Shown here: one piece after another, positions 13,562 to 19,362 of the stretch
Numbering within the stretch: the first letter of the stretch is position 1
Layout: each line of letters opens with the position of its first letter
DNA from: a virus
IMG/VR virus record: IMGVR_UViG_3300009091_000066
Location: 1 to 22,265 of that record
DNA length: 22,265 nucleotides
Strand: one strand, 5' to 3'
The notes under the pieces: model-generated
The model's database searches: none
What the model was told of the DNA's origin: nothing
What the model saw: only the letters and a program-made list of their open reading frames with translations
Program-made: the position numbers and the translations under genes

Positions 13562-14093
13562 TTTCGCTCCCTTCCCAGTTGACTAGCTGACTCGGTTGTG
13601 CGTAGTCATGACACTCGTCCTTCAAGTAGTGTAGGGAACACTTCTCGTTCTTGTGACTCCAGTTACCACACAGAGAACATCGATTCTGGGGCTTCTCCAG
13701 AACTCGTATTCCAACTAGCTCTGGTTCCTCCTCTTGCATTTCGAGGAAGAGGACTTCCAAGTCTACAGGGTTCAAAAAAGGATTTTTCAAAGCGGTACGA
13801 ATCTTCTGTAGTACTCGACCCTGCCAGATGTTGTGGGCTTTGTATGTATCAGCCTTAGCTTCTAAGCCCTCGACGTCGTGTAGAAGGGCAACAGCTTGTT
13901 CCTTGAGAGTGTCTCGTTCTCCTGAGACCACCGTGAGTTCCCATCGTATAGCGGCGAGTACACGAACAAGCTCTCCATGATCCAAGCCGCTTACTGCAGC
14001 GGTCATCTTAAGGTACTCTTCAGTAGACACCTGATGCCGCTCGCGGGTGTTAGGAAGCAGTGAAGGCCTCTCGGGGTCAGTCAGTCCACCCAT
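13554..14093 (-). CDS. Helical protein with C-terminal zinc finger
   Basis: 179 residues from ATG 14093, chosen over 14129 because AAGGAG lies 6 nt upstream. A long central helix or coiled coil (about 30-95) precedes CSLCGNWSHKNEKC and a later cysteine (about 139-161), a CCHC-like zinc-knuckle arrangement. The knuckle suggests nucleic-acid binding. Overlaps both neighbours as in the rest of the operon. Function unknown. Confidence 0.65.
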   Translation of the reverse strand: MGGLTDPERPSLLPNTRERHQVSTEEYLKMTAAVSGLDHGELVRVLAAIRWELTVVSGERDTLKEQAVALLHDVEGLEAKADTYKAHNIWQGRVLQKIRTALKNPFLNPVDLEVLFLEMQEEEPELVGIRVLEKPQNRCSLCGNWSHKNEKCSLHYLKDECHDYAQPSQLVNWEGSENG

Positions 14094-14281
14094 TCGCGTC
14101 TCCTTGATATCGCTCCAGCGTCGAGACACTTCTCATAAGGGAAATACCGAAAGTCACTCGAGTACTCTATTGCCGTCCAAGTAGCACAGACCGCTAGCAC
14201 TTCACCTGCTGTCTCCACTATTCGACGCAAGGCCTCGAGATAAGACGAACAGCTCTCCAGTCTGAGTGTGATGAGTATCAC
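14081..14281 (-). CDS. Small protein of unknown function
   Basis: 66 residues from GTG 14281 (GTGA overlap). Mostly helical in the middle (YLEALRRIVETAGEVLAV) with a basic C-terminus (ISRRREWVD). It has no visible motif and no independent ribosome site; translation would rely on coupling. Moderate confidence that it is expressed. Confidence 0.5.
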   Translation of the reverse strand: MILITLRLESCSSYLEALRRIVETAGEVLAVCATWTAIEYSSDFRYFPYEKCLDAGAISRRREWVD

Positions 14282-14541
14282 TCTTTGGACCTCTGAAATA
14301 GGTGCCAGACGAACATATCGTCGCTCGTCATGAAAGTGCCGATGTAGTCTCCTTCTGGAACGTCGTGACCCGTACCAGTAATCATGAAGGCCACTGTCTC
14401 CAGAGGGTTTTCGGGTTCGACTAGGACCCAGAGGTAAGGATTTCGACGTTGCATACCAAGATGTAGCACCTGAGCATCTGAGGGCATATCAATCCAGAAC
14501 TCAACCTCAAGAGGCACAGGGTACTTCCAAATGGTCTTCAT
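14278..14541 (-). CDS. Conserved phage protein, DUF7352-like
   Basis: 87 residues beginning MKTIWKYPV, with VLHLGMQRRNPYLWVLVEPE, GTGHDVP and YIGTF in sequence. This matches the short beta-rich phage family I know as DUF7352, widespread in phages and of unknown function. ATG overlaps the previous TGA (ATGA). Full length for the family. Confidence 0.78.
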   Translation of the reverse strand: MKTIWKYPVPLEVEFWIDMPSDAQVLHLGMQRRNPYLWVLVEPENPLETVAFMITGTGHDVPEGDYIGTFMTSDDMFVWHLFQRSKE

Positions 14542-14777
14542 TGCTCCTGCTCCTCTTCAGGCTCCTGATCTTTCAGGGCTGCTTGATTCCACTCTCCTAC
14601 GGAAGGAATACCTTTAGGACCCCTATCGGCCTTAGGCTTCTTAGGATCCTCTACGTACTCCTTACAGCGAAGACAGCGAAGCTTATTGGTATCGGTCTCA
14701 CGAATGACTACCATTCCACACTTGGGGCAGTAGACCCAAGGCTCGCCGCTCTTGAATATGGACTTAGTTGGATCCAT
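14538..14777 (-). CDS. Zinc-ribbon protein
   Basis: 79 residues with CPKCG (17-21) and CLRC (35-38), a classic four-cysteine zinc ribbon, then an acidic Gln/Glu-rich tail (EPEEEQEQ). AAGAAGG precedes ATG 14777. Zinc ribbons of this size often bind nucleic acids or RNA polymerase; a transcription-linked role in the early operon is a guess. Confidence 0.72.
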   Translation of the reverse strand: MDPTKSIFKSGEPWVYCPKCGMVVIRETDTNKLRCLRCKEYVEDPKKPKADRGPKGIPSVGEWNQAALKDQEPEEEQEQ

Positions 14778-15210
14778 TGGAGACCTTCTTAGCCATAGTC
14801 AGGTACCGCTTGAGTAGTCCAACTAGGGCGCTAGCGTTCTTGTGCATGATCTGATAGTACTGTTCCGAAGTGGGATTCTCGTCACCATCCAAGAGAGCTT
14901 CCAAGTCTTCTAGAGCAGCGTCGAACTTCGAGTAGTACGGATGACAAAAGCTGCGCTCTCGGTCGGTTGCTTCTCCTAGAACACAGAAGTCACAGGCAGT
15001 GGGATAGACGTATTCCTTTCTATCCCATACTTCGTCCTCGAACTCGTAATGTAGTCCACAAAGGGAGCACGGTGTATTCATTAGACGAGTGACATTGTGG
15101 AGGACCTTGGTCTTCGATGCGACTGCGATCTTTTCCCACTTGGTGATCGTTCCCTGTAAGGCTTCGATGTACTCTCGCCTTCCAAGAAACTCTCGAGCGT
15201 ACTTCTCCAT
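14764..15210 (-). CDS. Two-CxxC protein, first gene of the long operon
   Basis: 148 residues behind GAGGAG. CSLCG (about 48-52) and CDFC (about 74-77) are 20-odd residues apart and could hold one zinc, with nearby CHPYY as extra ligands; the flanks are helical. It is the first gene after the operator-bearing promoter and the structured leader, so it is made early and is subject to whatever the leader does. Family unknown. Confidence 0.7.
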   Translation of the reverse strand: MEKYAREFLGRREYIEALQGTITKWEKIAVASKTKVLHNVTRLMNTPCSLCGLHYEFEDEVWDRKEYVYPTACDFCVLGEATDRERSFCHPYYSKFDAALEDLEALLDGDENPTSEQYYQIMHKNASALVGLLKRYLTMAKKVSNGSN

Positions 15211-15242
15211 AAAAGCTCCTCTCCTAGCTCCTGGTTATGAAG

Positions 15243-15284
15243 TGGAGCAGGTACTCCGGGGGTGTCAGTAGAGTACCTGCTCCA
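15243..15284. repeat. 14-bp perfect inverted repeat in 5' leader
   Basis: Arms TGGAGCAGGTACTC (15243-15256) and GAGTACCTGCTCCA (15271-15284) with a 14-nt loop. In the minus-strand transcript this gives a strong hairpin about 30 nt before the ribosome site of 15210. No T tract follows, so it is not a simple terminator. Confidence 0.85.
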
Positions 15285-15320
15285 TAGCCATAACAGAGGG
15301 GAGAGCCAATATTATGGCTA
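15285..15320. repeat. 9-bp inverted repeat at transcript 5' end
   Basis: TAGCCATAA (15285-15293) and TTATGGCTA (15312-15320) with an 18-nt loop. The arm at 15320 coincides with the predicted transcription start, so the RNA would begin with a terminal hairpin directly followed by the 14-bp one. Confidence 0.65.
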
Positions 15321-15354
15321 TCACAATTATATAGCAGTCCCCAAGGGAATACAA
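15317..15354 (-). promoter_or_regulatory. Promoter and operator of the long early/replication operon
   Basis: Minus-strand TTGTAT (15354-15349), 17-bp spacer, TATAAT (15331-15326). The -10 lies in the exact 20-bp element GCTATCACAATTATATAGCA (15317-15336) also found at the 5394-5422 promoter. Confidence 0.78.
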
Positions 15355-15358
15355 GGTT

Positions 15359-15394
15359 CGAAGTTGTAGCATGTTTGTCTGCGAAGTTGTACAT
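15359..15394. repeat. Two direct repeats CGAAGTTGTA(GC/C)AT upstream of the promoter
   Basis: Copies at 15359-15372 and 15382-15394, start-to-start 23 bp, just upstream of the -35. Each contains GTTGTA; the first has GTTGTAGC, which recurs in the inverted repeat at the regulator's own promoter. Candidate binding sites for the 15394-16086 regulator. Confidence 0.55.
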
Positions 15395-16086
15395 TAACAC
15401 TGCACTACTTCCAGAATCACTTCGTTGAGCATTCGGATCTGAGCTCTTCTGGTTATGAGATGTTGCAAATTCTCCTCAAGTTGTAACCTTGTAGGATCTT
15501 CTCTAGGTAGGATTGACATAACTCTCCTAGCCAGTCTTTCATAATGGTCCTGCCATTTTGTGGCTTCTTTCTTCCAAGCTAGCATTGCTGCCTCGGAAGC
15601 CACAGGGTGAAGGGGGTGCTTATTCAGCATGTGGATGTCATGTATTTCGCCTAGATGATCGATTTCAACTACATATGCCGCTTCCCTTGCTGTGGCACCT
15701 AAGTAGGCGAAATCCGGTCCATGGGTTAGTTCGGAACTGAACATGACGATGTTATGCTTGCCGTACCGAGCTTCCTTGTCTCTAGGGTCTACAGGGAACC
15801 TCTCTCGGATCATTCGGATGATCTTGACCTTAGTATCCGAGTCAGGCATCAAGAACTCTTCTGGAGCCCGCTTCTCCTTGACTGCAGTCCGACGTTCTTG
15901 TTGAACCTTTCCTCGATGAAGTGCTGTCTCTGGAATTCTCCACTTAGGGCGCAAGCTAGCGTCCTTCTCAACGTTAACTGCGCCCTTGAACAAGCCCTTA
16001 CGGACTTGAGTATACAGAGTCATTTTATGTATACCGAGTTCCGTAGCTGCTTCTTCCACGGTATACATTCGTTCGCTATCCGCCAT
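15394..16086 (-). CDS. Helix-turn-helix (MerR/excisionase-like) transcription regulator
   Basis: 230 residues from ATG 16086, chosen because GGGGAG lies 5 nt upstream; an ATG at 16101 has no such site. Residues about 8-40 (YTVEEAATELGIHKMTLYTQ) form a winged-helix HTH of the HTH_17/MerR type: a first helix, the turn, then a recognition helix. The C-terminal part (about 90-225) has no effector domain I recognise and is helical at the end, possibly for dimerisation. It lies alone between two promoters that carry GTTGTAGC sites, so autoregulation and control of the downstream operon are likely. The divergent SprT operon may also be under its control. Confidence 0.78.
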   Translation of the reverse strand: MADSERMYTVEEAATELGIHKMTLYTQVRKGLFKGAVNVEKDASLRPKWRIPETALHRGKVQQERRTAVKEKRAPEEFLMPDSDTKVKIIRMIRERFPVDPRDKEARYGKHNIVMFSSELTHGPDFAYLGATAREAAYVVEIDHLGEIHDIHMLNKHPLHPVASEAAMLAWKKEATKWQDHYERLARRVMSILPREDPTRLQLEENLQHLITRRAQIRMLNEVILEVVQC

Positions 16087-16107
16087 ATGCTCTCCCCTCA
16101 TGTCGCG

Positions 16108-16146
16108 TTGTAGCTTACATGATTATTATAACATGGAGAGCTACAA
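16108..16146. promoter_or_regulatory. Operator-like inverted repeat at the regulator promoter
   Basis: TTGTAGCT (16108-16115) and AGCTACAA (16139-16146), 8-bp perfect arms, spacer 23 bp. One arm lies in the -35/-10 spacer, the other just beyond the predicted start site. Confidence 0.65.
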
Positions 16147-16154
16147 TCCTTCAA
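16125..16154 (-). promoter_or_regulatory. Promoter for the HTH regulator
   Basis: Minus-strand TTGAAG (16154-16149), 18-bp spacer, TATAAT (16130-16125) with TGT extended -10; predicted start near 16118, about 32 nt before the ATG. Confidence 0.8.
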
Positions 16155-16174
16155 TAGGGAAACCAAAAAGAACG

Positions 16175-16217
16175 TTGATGAATCCGCTAAGTCTAAGCTA
16201 TAATATTAGTGTACACT
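16175..16217 (+). promoter_or_regulatory. Promoter for the SprT operon, with palindrome at the start site
   Basis: TTGATG (16175-16180), 18-bp spacer, TATAAT (16199-16204). A 10-bp palindrome AGTGTACACT (16208-16217) covers the predicted transcription start. Its -35 is 21 bp from the -35 of the divergent regulator promoter. Confidence 0.72.
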
Positions 16218-16241
16218 TAAAACGACCTCGAAGGAGGGCAC

Positions 16242-16973
16242 ATGGCAGAGGGAAGCATTCAGCCAGCTGTTGCCGAGCTGGAGAGGGCGTATGCACACTT
16301 CAACAAGGAGTTGTTTGAAGGCGCCCTGCAGAAGCCAGTAGTTGTAACCATCCAAACTTCTGGCGCGTGGAAGAGTACCCTCGGATGGACAAGATACCTC
16401 GGTTGGGACAGAACTGAGGTTGAAGTGGATGAGGTAGAGGGCCTCGGAGCAACCACTTCCAAGAAGCTCGAGGTCAAGGATACCTATGTAGAGGTGAACA
16501 TCGTAGCAGAGGCACTGCTCAACGATCCCTACGGCACTCTTGTCCACGAGATGGTACATGTGAAGAACCACGAAGACGATATCCGAGACTGCAGTGCCAA
16601 CGGGTATCACACAAAGGCTTTCCAGGAAGCAGCAGAGAAGGCGGGACTGATAGTTACCAAGCATCCCGTAATGGGCTTCTCTCTAACTACCTGGGGAGAC
16701 AAGAGTCGGGAAGCAATGGTGTCGCTTCACCCCAACTGGGACGCTTTCAAGCTCGTCCGCAAAGACGTCACAAAGGCGTTTCCCGGAATGGCTGTTGATG
16801 GCACAGGAACAAAGGTGACAGTTCTTACTGGCGCCGATGGCCCTGGCAGTCGGGGCAAGGGTGGAGGGCCAAAGAAGTGGGCCTGCCCGAAGTGTGGAGT
16901 ATCCGTGTATAGCGGAAGAAAGGAGCTCAACCTGCTATGTGGAGATTGCAAAGAGTCCCTAGAGAGAAGGTAG
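16242..16973 (+). CDS. SprT-like zinc metalloprotease
   Basis: 243 residues behind AAGGAGGG. Zinc-protease motif HEMVH (102-106) with the third ligand probably H123 in GYHTKAF, as in SprT/Spartan-like proteins. The C-terminus has a zinc ribbon, CPKCG (215-219) and CGDC (233-236), which such proteins use for DNA or protein contact. Cellular Spartan degrades DNA-crosslinked proteins; the phage version's target is unknown. It heads a short plus-strand operon with its own promoter, set apart from all other transcription. Family is certain; substrate is not. Confidence 0.88.
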   Translation: MAEGSIQPAVAELERAYAHFNKELFEGALQKPVVVTIQTSGAWKSTLGWTRYLGWDRTEVEVDEVEGLGATTSKKLEVKDTYVEVNIVAEALLNDPYGTLVHEMVHVKNHEDDIRDCSANGYHTKAFQEAAEKAGLIVTKHPVMGFSLTTWGDKSREAMVSLHPNWDAFKLVRKDVTKAFPGMAVDGTGTKVTVLTGADGPGSRGKGGGPKKWACPKCGVSVYSGRKELNLLCGDCKESLERR

Positions 16974-17284
16974 CCCGGAAAGTCAAGAGTGTGGTCTCTT
17001 TGGGGCTTCCGATAGTAGCTGGTGCGACTTTAGGTGTCTACGCCAAAGAGGGCTACCAGAGCCTAAGCCTTCTGACAAAGGTTCCAATTCTCGATCTGTC
17101 CTTACTAGTTAATGCTGGTAAGACAGTTGCGAAGGAAGCCTTCGAAGATATGGCTATGGACGAGGAGACCAAGAAGCAGACGGTTGATGTCGCGGCTTCC
17201 CTATGGATGCTGGGCTATGTCGCTGCAGTAATGGAGCGCAGGTTCAAGGGAAGGAAAGTGATCTACAAGGAGGTGAAAGAATAG
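16937..17284 (+). CDS. Small membrane-associated protein
   Basis: 115 residues. Starting from ATG 16937 the frame overlaps the protease by 37 nt, with GGAG 11 nt upstream (long spacing), so a later start is possible. A basic N-terminus (REKVARKVK) is followed by a hydrophobic segment (about 20-37, VVSLGLPIVAGATLGVYA) and a second one near 86-100 (ASLWMLGYVAAVM). Probably a two-span membrane protein with basic C-tail. Function unknown. Confidence 0.65.
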   Translation: MWRLQRVPREKVARKVKSVVSLGLPIVAGATLGVYAKEGYQSLSLLTKVPILDLSLLVNAGKTVAKEAFEDMAMDEETKKQTVDVAASLWMLGYVAAVMERRFKGRKVIYKEVKE

Positions 17285-17285
17285 C

Positions 17286-17528
17286 ATGGAAGACAAAGGA
17301 TACAAGCTGACGACAGTGCAGGGCGTACCTGAACGAGTTCGTCGAGGACTCTACAGAGAGATAGTAGACGACTTCCTGGCTTCAGGAGAGACTACTCAAC
17401 TGGTGGAAGTCGATGGGAAGGAGATGAATCAGATCATGCAAGGGTTGCTGTACACCCTTAGGTCTGTACAGACTCCTCTCAGGGTGTTCACTCGCGTAGG
17501 TCAAGTGTACCTAACTCGCGAGGTATGA
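17286..17528 (+). CDS. Small protein of unknown function
   Basis: 80 residues behind AAGGAGG, 1 nt after the stop of the preceding gene. It is charged and probably alpha/beta (VRRGLYREIVDDFL, then MNQIMQGLLYTLRS and a final VFTRVGQVYLTREV strand pair). Last gene before a strong terminator. No family recognised. Confidence 0.65.
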   Translation: MEDKGYKLTTVQGVPERVRRGLYREIVDDFLASGETTQLVEVDGKEMNQIMQGLLYTLRSVQTPLRVFTRVGQVYLTREV

Positions 17529-17535
17529 ACAAGTC

Positions 17536-17576
17536 GAGAGGGCGACTGCGGAGCCAACAGTCGCCCTCTCTTTCTC
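17536..17576 (+). terminator. Rho-independent terminator of the SprT operon
   Basis: GAGAGGGCGACTG (17536-17548) pairs perfectly with CAGTCGCCCTCTC (17558-17570), 9-nt loop, followed by TTTCTC. It lies 8 bp after the last stop, and may also stop minus-strand transcripts from the lysis genes, although their side has no good T run. Confidence 0.9.
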
Positions 17577-17609
17577 TATAGAGCTCCCGCCCAAGAGCCC
17601 TAGTAGAGA

Positions 17610-18074
17610 CTACGTAGGAATGTCTTCCACAGGATCAGGAACAGGAACAGGATCTGCTGGAGTCTTCGTAAATAGTTTGTCGACCACGTCAGAAGCAACG
17701 TGGAATACAGATGCTCCTGCAGTCGTAGTTCCTCCAACAACTGCTCCAATGAGACCAAGCTTAGTCAGTTTGTCCCAAATGGATGCGGATAGTCGTGCTA
17801 CGATGAAAGCGTACACGGCATCAACCATAACGGTCAAGCCAATGAGAGTTCCATCCACGACCCCTAGTCGATCTGCACCCCAACCAATCGCGGCTAAGAA
17901 TGCCCACACAAGGACAGATGCAGCTACCTGAGACTTAAGAAAGTCCAGTAGCTTCTTCCACTCGAAGTTATTCGTCTTCAGGCCTAGACTGACTGCTCCT
18001 ATTACATCTAGGATTATCATTCCTAGGATGACTACGAACTGAGTGAACAAGGTGTTTTGTGCCAGTGCTGTCAC
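17610..18074 (-). CDS. Holin-like membrane protein
   Basis: 154 residues from GTG 18074 behind AGGAGGTG. Hydrophobic helices at about 10-32, 50-68 and 76-95, perhaps a fourth near 106-124, with a Pro/Asp-rich C-tail (PADPVPVPDPVED). A small multi-span protein directly after the endolysin gene is the usual position of a holin, which opens the membrane to release the lysin. No family signature can be seen, so the call rests on topology and context. Confidence 0.72.
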   Translation of the reverse strand: MTALAQNTLFTQFVVILGMIILDVIGAVSLGLKTNNFEWKKLLDFLKSQVAASVLVWAFLAAIGWGADRLGVVDGTLIGLTVMVDAVYAFIVARLSASIWDKLTKLGLIGAVVGGTTTAGASVFHVASDVVDKLFTKTPADPVPVPDPVEDIPT

Positions 18075-18088
18075 TTTGATTCACCTCC

Positions 18089-18778
18089 TTATTCGAGCTC
18101 GTCCAGAATAGCCCATGTCTTAGGTCCTACGACGCCCAAGCCTTGCAACCCGCTCTTGAGCTGTAGCCAAACCACCGCCTTGCGAGTGGTTCGTCCGAAG
18201 ACTCCGTCGGGGATAAGTGGAGGTTGCCATCCTGCCTTGTTCAACAGGTTCTGAAGGAGCTGCACCTCTATGCCTCTACATCCCTGCCAGAGTGCTCGAT
18301 GGGTTACTAGGATAGGCTCCGAGCTAAGCTCTCCCAGATCAAGGTTTACTCGTCCCCAATGAATTCCAGGACGAGCGTTCTCTACAGCGACGGTAGTGAT
18401 TCGAGCTTCGTGGTTGTATCCCATCTCTCCAACTTCGCCGTTGCCAAGATAAGCGAACATGTGGTACTCAGGACTACCTAAGAACCCCATATCTCCTGGC
18501 TTGGAAGGTTGATCAATGGGAGTCGCTATGGCTGCCCACCCTCTTGCAGTTCGTCTGTCGCCTTTGGTGATAGGACGTCCGTTGAGGTAGGCTTCTGCGT
18601 ACCTGAGAGCCGCCCAGACGTCTCCGGAGCAATCCCCCTTTCTTGGATCGCTACCAACAGGATCTCCAACATCGAAGACTGGATCGGGTACTCCTGCGGG
18701 GTTACTCTCATAGCCCCACATGTAGGGGAAGCCTCGCATCTTGTACCAGGCTTCTCGGTGTTTGTCCGCCTTAGTCAC
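18089..18778 (-). CDS. Endolysin: NlpC/P60-like domain plus peptidoglycan-binding domain
   Basis: 229 residues from GTG 18778, which follows AAAGGAG by 6 nt; an upstream TTG at 18823 overlaps the previous gene and lacks a ribosome site. Cysteine C50 in GDCSGDVWAAL and histidine H106 in EYHMFAYLGNGE fit the Cys-His pair of NlpC/P60 peptidases; GDMGFLG between them is the usual lead-in to the His strand. The C-terminal part (about 170-229) is PG_binding_1 (IEVQLLQNLLNKAGW, DGVFGRTTRKAVVWLQ). Expected to cut peptide bonds in peptidoglycan at lysis; there is no signal peptide, so export needs the holin. An amidase-type CHAP fold is the alternative. Confidence 0.82.
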   Translation of the reverse strand: MTKADKHREAWYKMRGFPYMWGYESNPAGVPDPVFDVGDPVGSDPRKGDCSGDVWAALRYAEAYLNGRPITKGDRRTARGWAAIATPIDQPSKPGDMGFLGSPEYHMFAYLGNGEVGEMGYNHEARITTVAVENARPGIHWGRVNLDLGELSSEPILVTHRALWQGCRGIEVQLLQNLLNKAGWQPPLIPDGVFGRTTRKAVVWLQLKSGLQGLGVVGPKTWAILDELE

Positions 18779-18806
18779 AGTTAGCTCCTTTCTCTTCGTT
18801 TTCCCC

Positions 18807-19229
18807 TTAGGTAAATAGGGCAATCAATGCACCTATAATGGGGCCCACAAAATATCCGATAAGGCCGACAATAGAGGCGATACCCATCTTACGTCCTGTG
18901 TCTGTATCGCCCTTGGACTTAATTTCGTCTACGTCCTGGGCTATGTTATCCAGACGTAGGTCGATGTTAGATTCGACCTTCTCTAGTTCGGCTCGAGTAA
19001 CGAAGTGCTTAGTCTGGTCGCTAAGAGCGTTACGAAACTCGTTCATACCTTCCAGACGCTTTTCTATGGCAGTCTCGGCTTTGGTGAGGGCCTTATCAGT
19101 AGCCGTCAAGGCAGCGTTAATGGACTTCTCTTGGGCCTTGAACTGAATATCTATCCGCTTCTCGAATTCGTCAAGAATACGAGTGAGCATTATTTCAAGA
19201 CTGCCTACGGTAAAGTCTGATGGAGTCAT
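18807..19229 (-). CDS. Coiled-coil protein with C-terminal membrane span (DUF7201-like)
   Basis: 140 residues. Ala/Lys/Glu-rich repeats (QEKSINAALTATDKALTKAETAIEK broken over residues about 32-58, then NEFRNALSDQ) are typical of a phage family I know as DUF7201 that sits beside lysis genes; the C-terminus (about 115-140, IVGLIGYFVGPIIGALIAL) is a single membrane helix. Possibly a spanin-, holin- or antiholin-like partner, or a tail-associated membrane anchor. ATG 19229 overlaps the stop of the 40-residue peptide (ATGA). Confidence 0.7.
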   Translation of the reverse strand: MTPSDFTVGSLEIMLTRILDEFEKRIDIQFKAQEKSINAALTATDKALTKAETAIEKRLEGMNEFRNALSDQTKHFVTRAELEKVESNIDLRLDNIAQDVDEIKSKGDTDTGRKMGIASIVGLIGYFVGPIIGALIALFT

Positions 19230-19348
19230 CTCGGTCTAGGCCTCGCTCTCGGAATTTCAGTTAGTACCCATCTAGGTTCCTTATTTACCCACCTCCAGAT
19301 TATCTCTCCGAAGGAGAAAGTGAGGAGAAGTTTCCATATTCTTCTCAT
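19226..19348 (-). CDS. 40-residue basic/aromatic peptide
   Basis: ATG 19348 stands behind GAGGAGGTGAG, the strongest ribosome site in the lysis block, 14 nt after the stop of the tail protein, and ends in ATGA with the next gene. The sequence starts RRIWKLLLTFSFG, with Trp and Arg throughout (WRWVNKEPRW) and an Arg-Pro tail. Possible peripheral membrane peptide. Real by context; function unknown. Confidence 0.65.
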   Translation of the reverse strand: MRRIWKLLLTFSFGEIIWRWVNKEPRWVLTEIPRARPRPR

Positions 19349-19362
19349 GGCCTCACCTCCTC

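Noticed and set aside
13770-13800. Programmed frameshift site at the T/A runs inside 13554-14093
   Set aside because: The frame is continuous and there is no sensible alternative frame to enter.
15243-15284. Rho-independent terminator in the leader
   Set aside because: The hairpin is strong but is followed by CTTCATAACC, not a T run, in the direction of transcription; treated as a leader structure.
16206-16664. 152-codon minus-strand frame opposite the SprT-like gene
   Set aside because: It is antisense to a gene with clear catalytic motifs and has no ribosome site or coupling.
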